From Triticum aestivum (taxonomy: Eukaryota > Streptophyta > Magnoliopsida > Poales > Poaceae): a stretch of 64,000 nt of DNA. Made by a program: the position numbers and the translations under genes. The notes under the pieces were generated by a model. The model was not told the origin of the DNA, searched no databases, and saw only the letters and a program-made list of their open reading frames with translations. Numbering within the stretch: the first letter of the stretch is position 1; each line of letters opens with the position of its first letter. The stretch spans positions 845,811,472 to 845,875,471 of the forward strand of contig NC_057801.1 in assembly GCF_018294505.1 (NCBI RefSeq), written 5' to 3'. Positions 59,701-64,000 of this stretch are shown piece after piece.

Positions 59701-62666
59701 AGGCAGCGAGAAATCAAATGAAATTAACGTCACTGCTAACCAGGAAGCCCGTAATCAACCAAGGCATGGCATATACAGGATGCCAAAACCACAACCAGGG
59801 CTTGAACAGCTTCACCACCAAGAGGCAAATCACCAAAAGAAACGCCTTTGGCTCGATGGCCAGCACGGTAGAGAGGGGACAGGGGACTTACTATTCGCAG
59901 TTGTAGCCGATTCCAAATATCACACACCTTCTTGAGGTAAACTCCAATTAAGTTCAATTGGCGAATTCAACCGTTTGGAGCCACCATGGTCCACCTGCCA
60001 TGGAGCTAGTCAATATTCGCTGAATAATCTCACCTTAAAAAAGGAACTTTTCCATAATTACAGTTTCAACTCAGTAAATACAAAACAATTTATTATACTG
60101 ATAATAAGGCAGACAGATGCAGTGGCAGTGACCGCTAAAATCTCAGGATACCATCATGAAAGGCATAGTACATCATTGTTTTATTAATCCTCGCCTCGGC
60201 GAATGCAAACAGGACATGAGCTATCATTTAAAAAAATGGCAGAGGGGCAAATACATGGTGAAGAACCAAGTAACAAATGGTCATGCAGCGATCACCACAT
60301 TACATATGTCTTATTAGATTCAGGTGCTTACAACAATAAGCCATCAACAAATATATGAAAAACACTAGCGCAACAATATAAATTGTACGATATAACTTAG
60401 CTGCAGGGCTTGAACAGAATCACCACTAAAACCAAATGACCACAAGCAACACCTTCGGCTTGATGGCCAGCACGATAGAGAGGGGACAGAGGACTTACCC
60501 ATCAGAGTATTAGCTAGTGCCAAGATCACACGCCTTCTTGAGGATCCCACTTTGCAAAAGGTGAACTCCAAGTAAGTTCCAAGTGGTGAATTCAACGTTC
60601 GGAGCGATCGCGGTCCACCTGCCATGCAGTTAGTCAATATTCGGTGAACAGTCTTATCTAAAAAAAGGGAACTTTTTAATAATGACAGTTTAAACTCAGT
60701 AAATACAAAATGATTTCTTATGTTGATAATAAGACATGTGCTGGGCAATGGTTGGAAAATTGAAATAATTCTACTACAGTGAGTTAGGTCGCTAAAATCT
60801 CAGGATCCCATCATGAATAACATAGTACATCATTGTTTTATTAATCCTAAGCGAATGCGAACAGGACAAGAAGCTCTCTTACAATAAAAAAATATGGCAA
60901 AGGGGCAAAAACATGGTGAAGAACCGAGAAACAATCGGTCATGCAGCCATCACCGCATTACATATGTCTTAGATTCTGGTGCTTACAACAATAAGCCATC
61001 AAAAAAATATGAAAATCACTGGCACGGCAATATAAAATTTGTTTGATATAACTGACTTGCTGCAGGGATCCGTTGATGAATTACAGCCGCCATGTACAAT
61101 AAACAACAAGTGGTAGGGTAGAATATTTCTACCTCAACTAAACATGCACTAGACATCCAGCCTTTAGCAGTAGTGGCAGCGGATGATGGGTTAAAGCTGG
61201 AGGGGTTGGATCTTGGGTTGAAGGTGGCACACGCGACTGACTACGAACAGGGCTGCTGGAGCTCATTGTGAGCCTAAACAAATCAGACCAGGAGATACTA
61301 GACAAAATAACTAGCTAGCTTCCTGACTCAGAAACCAACATCAGTGTTGTACTAAATGCAATGAAACTTTCCCCTAATAATGAACACCATATAGTTTCAT
61401 CTCTATTTTTGGTACGTTTTTGCTCACGTTGTCTGGGAAACAAATAACCTGCTATAAAAGACAGCATTACCAACGCTCAAGACCATATGAATGAAATAAC
61501 AACGTCAATCAAAAAGAATGATGCCTCAAGTATCATGGAGTAGATAGTAGCATGTTTTAACTCCAAAACTAAGAAAACCCCTATCAAAAATATTAACAGC
61601 AAGCAAATAATGCATAACCACCAGACCACATATATGAACTTAAGGCAGACATAACCAGGACCCTATAACCAAACCTAGGCCAAGTAAACTTCATAAGAAG
61701 CACAACCAGTTTATAGTGGTAAACTGAAACCATGATTATAGGCTGTGAGAAATCAAATAAATTCAACGGCAGTGCTAACCAGGAACCCTATGATTAACCA
61801 TAGCATGGGCATAAACAGGACGCGAAAACCACAACCAGGGCTTAAATAGCATCACCACTAAAAGCAAATCACCAGAAGCAACACCTTCGTGTCGACGGCC
61901 AGCAGGGTAGAGAGGGGACAGAGGACTTACTCATCGCAGTTGTAGCCGATGCCGAATATCACGCGGCTTCTTGAGGATGCCACTTTGCAAAAGGTGAACT
62001 CCAAGTAAGCTCAAGTGGTAAAGTCAACCGTTCGGAGCAGCCACGGTCCACCTGCCATGCAGCTAGTCAATATTCGGCGAACATTCTTGTCTAAAAAAGG
62101 GAACTTTTTCATAATTACAGTTTAAGCTAAGTAAGTACAAAATGATCTTCTTACACTGATAATAAGATAGACATATATGCAATGGCAGTGGGCAATAGTT
62201 AGAAAATGGAAATAATTTCACTAGAGCGAGTTAGACCGCTAAAATCTTAGGATTCCATCATGAAAGGCATAGCACATCCTTGTTTTATTAATCCTCGGAG
62301 AAATGCTAACAGAACAAAATCGCTATCTTGCAATAAATTAAAAACTAGCAGAGGGGCAAATACATGGCAAATACTATCTTGCAGCCATCACCGCAATAAA
62401 TATGTTTTATTTGATTCTGGTGCTTACAACAATAAGCCATAAAGAAATGTATGAAAAGCGCTGGCGCGGCAATATAAAATTGTATGATATAACTGACTAG
62501 CTGTAGGCATGCAATTGATGAACTAGAGCCGCAATGTAGAATAAACAGCAAGTGGTTGGGTAGAATAAACAAGCAGGGCTGGTGGAGCTCGGTGTAGTTC
62601 AACCGATACTTTGTTAATTTCTCACTTGGATCGATCGATTTGCTGGTCTAGACAGATTTAGGGGAA

Positions 62667-62906
62667 ATGCACAGCGAAAATCATATTAGATCAAAGTTTC
62701 AGTTTTCACACGTCCAATATAGTGCAGCAAGCAAATTGGACATAACAAGTGAGGAGGAGGGATTTGATGAATCTCTACTCATTGCATTTGAAAATATGAA
62801 ACCTACTCGTACTAGTGTACATCCCCCCCAATCCGCATTACACACGGCCAATCTTGTTGATCCAGTTTCTAGTGTGTCCAACAAATCAAAATCAAAATCA
62901 AAATGA
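62667..62906 (+). CDS. Small acidic hypothetical protein, 79 residues, Y3
   Basis: Open over the same length as the Y2 copy, ending in NKSKSKSK. It differs by several substitutions, for example Gln for Glu near residue 12 and EEEGFDES for EEEEFDES. Several of the changes visible among copies alter the protein, which is no sign of strong purifying selection. No family is recognised. Confidence 0.35.
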   Translation: MHSENHIRSKFQFSHVQYSAASKLDITSEEEGFDESLLIAFENMKPTRTSVHPPQSALHTANLVDPVSSVSNKSKSKSK

Positions 62907-63023
62907 GGAAGGAACCGATCTCCACCAACCAACAAGGCACAAGGCATGAGATTTAATTAATCCACCAGACCAGAGGCGCAGGCAGCACCAGCAGAGAACG
63001 AACCCTAGCCGAGCAGACACGGA

Positions 63024-63052
63024 GGAAGGAAGGAAGGAAGGAAGGAAGGAAA
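63024..63052 (+). repeat. (GGAA)n microsatellite, Y3
   Basis: Preceded by GAACGAACCCTAGCCGAGCAG, the longest of the three versions of this flank. Confidence 0.95.
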
Positions 63053-63059
63053 CCAAATG

Positions 63060-63490
63060 AGGGAAGGTGGGCGGGCGAGAGAGTAGCTGCGTGGTGCAAA
63101 TCGCGGAGCAGGTGGAGGAAGAGGAAGCTCCATGGCGGTCGGGCGCGGAACCGCCCGGACGAGCAGAGCACAAGGAAGCTGCATCCCCGTCGAGTACCTT
63201 GGATTGACGGCCGCGTCGTCGGAGGCCATGTCCCGGCGCGCGCTGGCCGTCGAGGCCCTGGGCTACCATGGCGGATCTGGGCCGCCGCCGCTGCCGCCTG
63301 ACCTCTTCTCTTCTCTTCTCTTCTCTTCTCTTGTGATGAGAGGGGAGGGGAGGAGGAGGAGAGGGTGGGGGCGGCGGCGATGAGGGAGAGGAAGAGGGAG
63401 AGGGCGGAGGCCATGGCCGGCGGCGATGTGGGAGACGAGGCGGCGATGTGGGGAAGGGAACGGAATGAATGAATGAATGAATGAATCGAG
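63060..63490. other. G+C-rich, microsatellite-rich block, Y3
   Basis: Counterpart of 15220-15640, with (CTCTT)n at 63303-63332 and (GAAT)n at 63462-63486. It has an extra GAGACGAGGCGGCGATGTGG-type insertion near 63432. The minus-strand first-exon-like frame here reads MASDDAAVNPR. Confidence 0.4.
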
Positions 63491-63506
63491 GCGCTGCGTC
63501 GTTTGG

Positions 63507-63555
63507 GGATTCTTTTCTTTTCTTTTCTTTTCTTTTCTTTTCTTTCCTTTCCTTG
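63507..63555 (+). repeat. (TTTTC)n microsatellite, Y3
   Basis: Same pentanucleotide run, slightly shorter than in Y1. Confidence 0.95.
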
Positions 63556-64000
63556 TGAGTGAATGAAAAGAAAAGAATTGATAGTTTTGCTGCTTGCTTG
63601 CGATTGGTCAATCACCCCATCCCACGGATTGCTCTCCGATCCCGCCTCCCTTGGGCCGATCCGACGGCCCTTATTGATTGACCAGTATGTACCAAGTAGA
63701 ATTAATTTAATAATTAACACGTCTACACATGCACACATGCACAAAGACTAATGGCGCTCATCCGCTGCATTCACGCAAACAAGTTCTGGACTGATGTTAA
63801 GGATCGGTTTGATCTTCATTTACCGAGGCTAGATCCATCGATATCTTGCTGGATAAGATGTTTTCAGATGGTGATAGATGCAAGATCATCCCCATTTATT
63901 AATTATACAGTTTACTCTTTGGTCTTGTCGCAATCGGTGATCGTGATGGGTATGATCCGATGCAGGCGATTAAATGGGTGCATGAAATGTTATCCCTGCT

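Larger units (their letters stand above)
52959..59986 (+). repeat. Segment X3: second copy of the older tandem duplication
   Basis: Collinear with 6715-12167, but includes 1595 bp (53039-54633) absent there. It shows GGCTTGG|TTACATG without the gypsy insertion at 52959, which is the empty site. Confidence 0.9.
54270..62600. repeat. Degenerate tandem array, copy 3
   Basis: The complete array again, with GAGGGGACAG near 56329, 57261, 58511, 59873, 60480 and 61912, the same order and spacing as copy 1. It extends further left than copy 1 because X1 has the deletion. Confidence 0.85.
59987..64000 (+). repeat. Segment Y3: start of a third Y copy, cut by window edge
   Basis: Collinear with 12168-16151. 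It differs from Y1 and Y2 more than they differ from each other. The MADS counterpart would begin about 1.3 kb past the window end. Confidence 0.93.

Overview
The window looks like repeat-dense DNA from a Triticeae grass (wheat, Aegilops or barley group). The evidence is an Au-type tRNA-derived SINE with a clean target-site duplication, a chromodomain Ty3/gypsy retrotransposon whose long LTR starts TGTAACGCCC, Stowaway and hAT MITEs, and an A+T-rich repeat carrying the GCATCCCCAAGCTTA motif that I remember as very abundant in Triticeae. The genus and the family-level repeat names rest on memory, not on a database search. There is no sign of bacterial genes, operons or CRISPR.

Layout. Positions 1-6714 are the 3' half of a chromovirus-type gypsy element: pol from reverse transcriptase to chromodomain, then a complete 3.7 kb 3' LTR. 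The rest is a nested tandem duplication. I call the parts X (6715-12167), Y1 (12168-32179), Y2 (32180-52069), Z (52070-52958), X3 (52959-59986) and Y3 (59987 to the window end). X3+Y3 repeats X1+Y1 and marks an older duplication of a unit of very roughly 28 kb. Y2 is a younger tandem copy of Y1, about 20 kb long. X3 still has the uninterrupted site into which the gypsy element inserted in X1, so that insertion came after the older duplication.

Content of the duplicated unit. The X part and the first 2.6 kb of Y form a degenerate tandem array (full unit about 1.35-1.4 kb). On the minus strand it carries a recurring exon-like block that ends in a splice-donor-like GTAAGT. Next come a small acidic ORF, a G+C-rich, microsatellite-rich block, a decayed RNase H fragment, and then the only clearly recognisable host gene: a type I (M-alpha, AGL62-like) MADS-box gene. 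Both visible copies carry the same one-base frameshift after about residue 178, so they are pseudogenes or encode a truncated protein. The sequence downstream of the MADS gene is a mosaic of TE fragments: a MITE, 374 bp and 233 bp direct repeats, a LINE endonuclease fragment, a gypsy RT fragment and a Triticeae repeat. After that come a G+C-rich block of unknown nature and possible exon remnants near 30-31 kb. A third MADS copy should lie about 1.3 kb beyond the right edge of the window.

No operon-like or pathway-level cooperation between genes is visible. The most informative content is structural: nested segmental duplication with readable breakpoints, insertion and empty-site pairs that order events in time, a local patch of raised divergence between otherwise near-identical copies, and an LTR that appears to hold two phase-compatible exon-like coding blocks.
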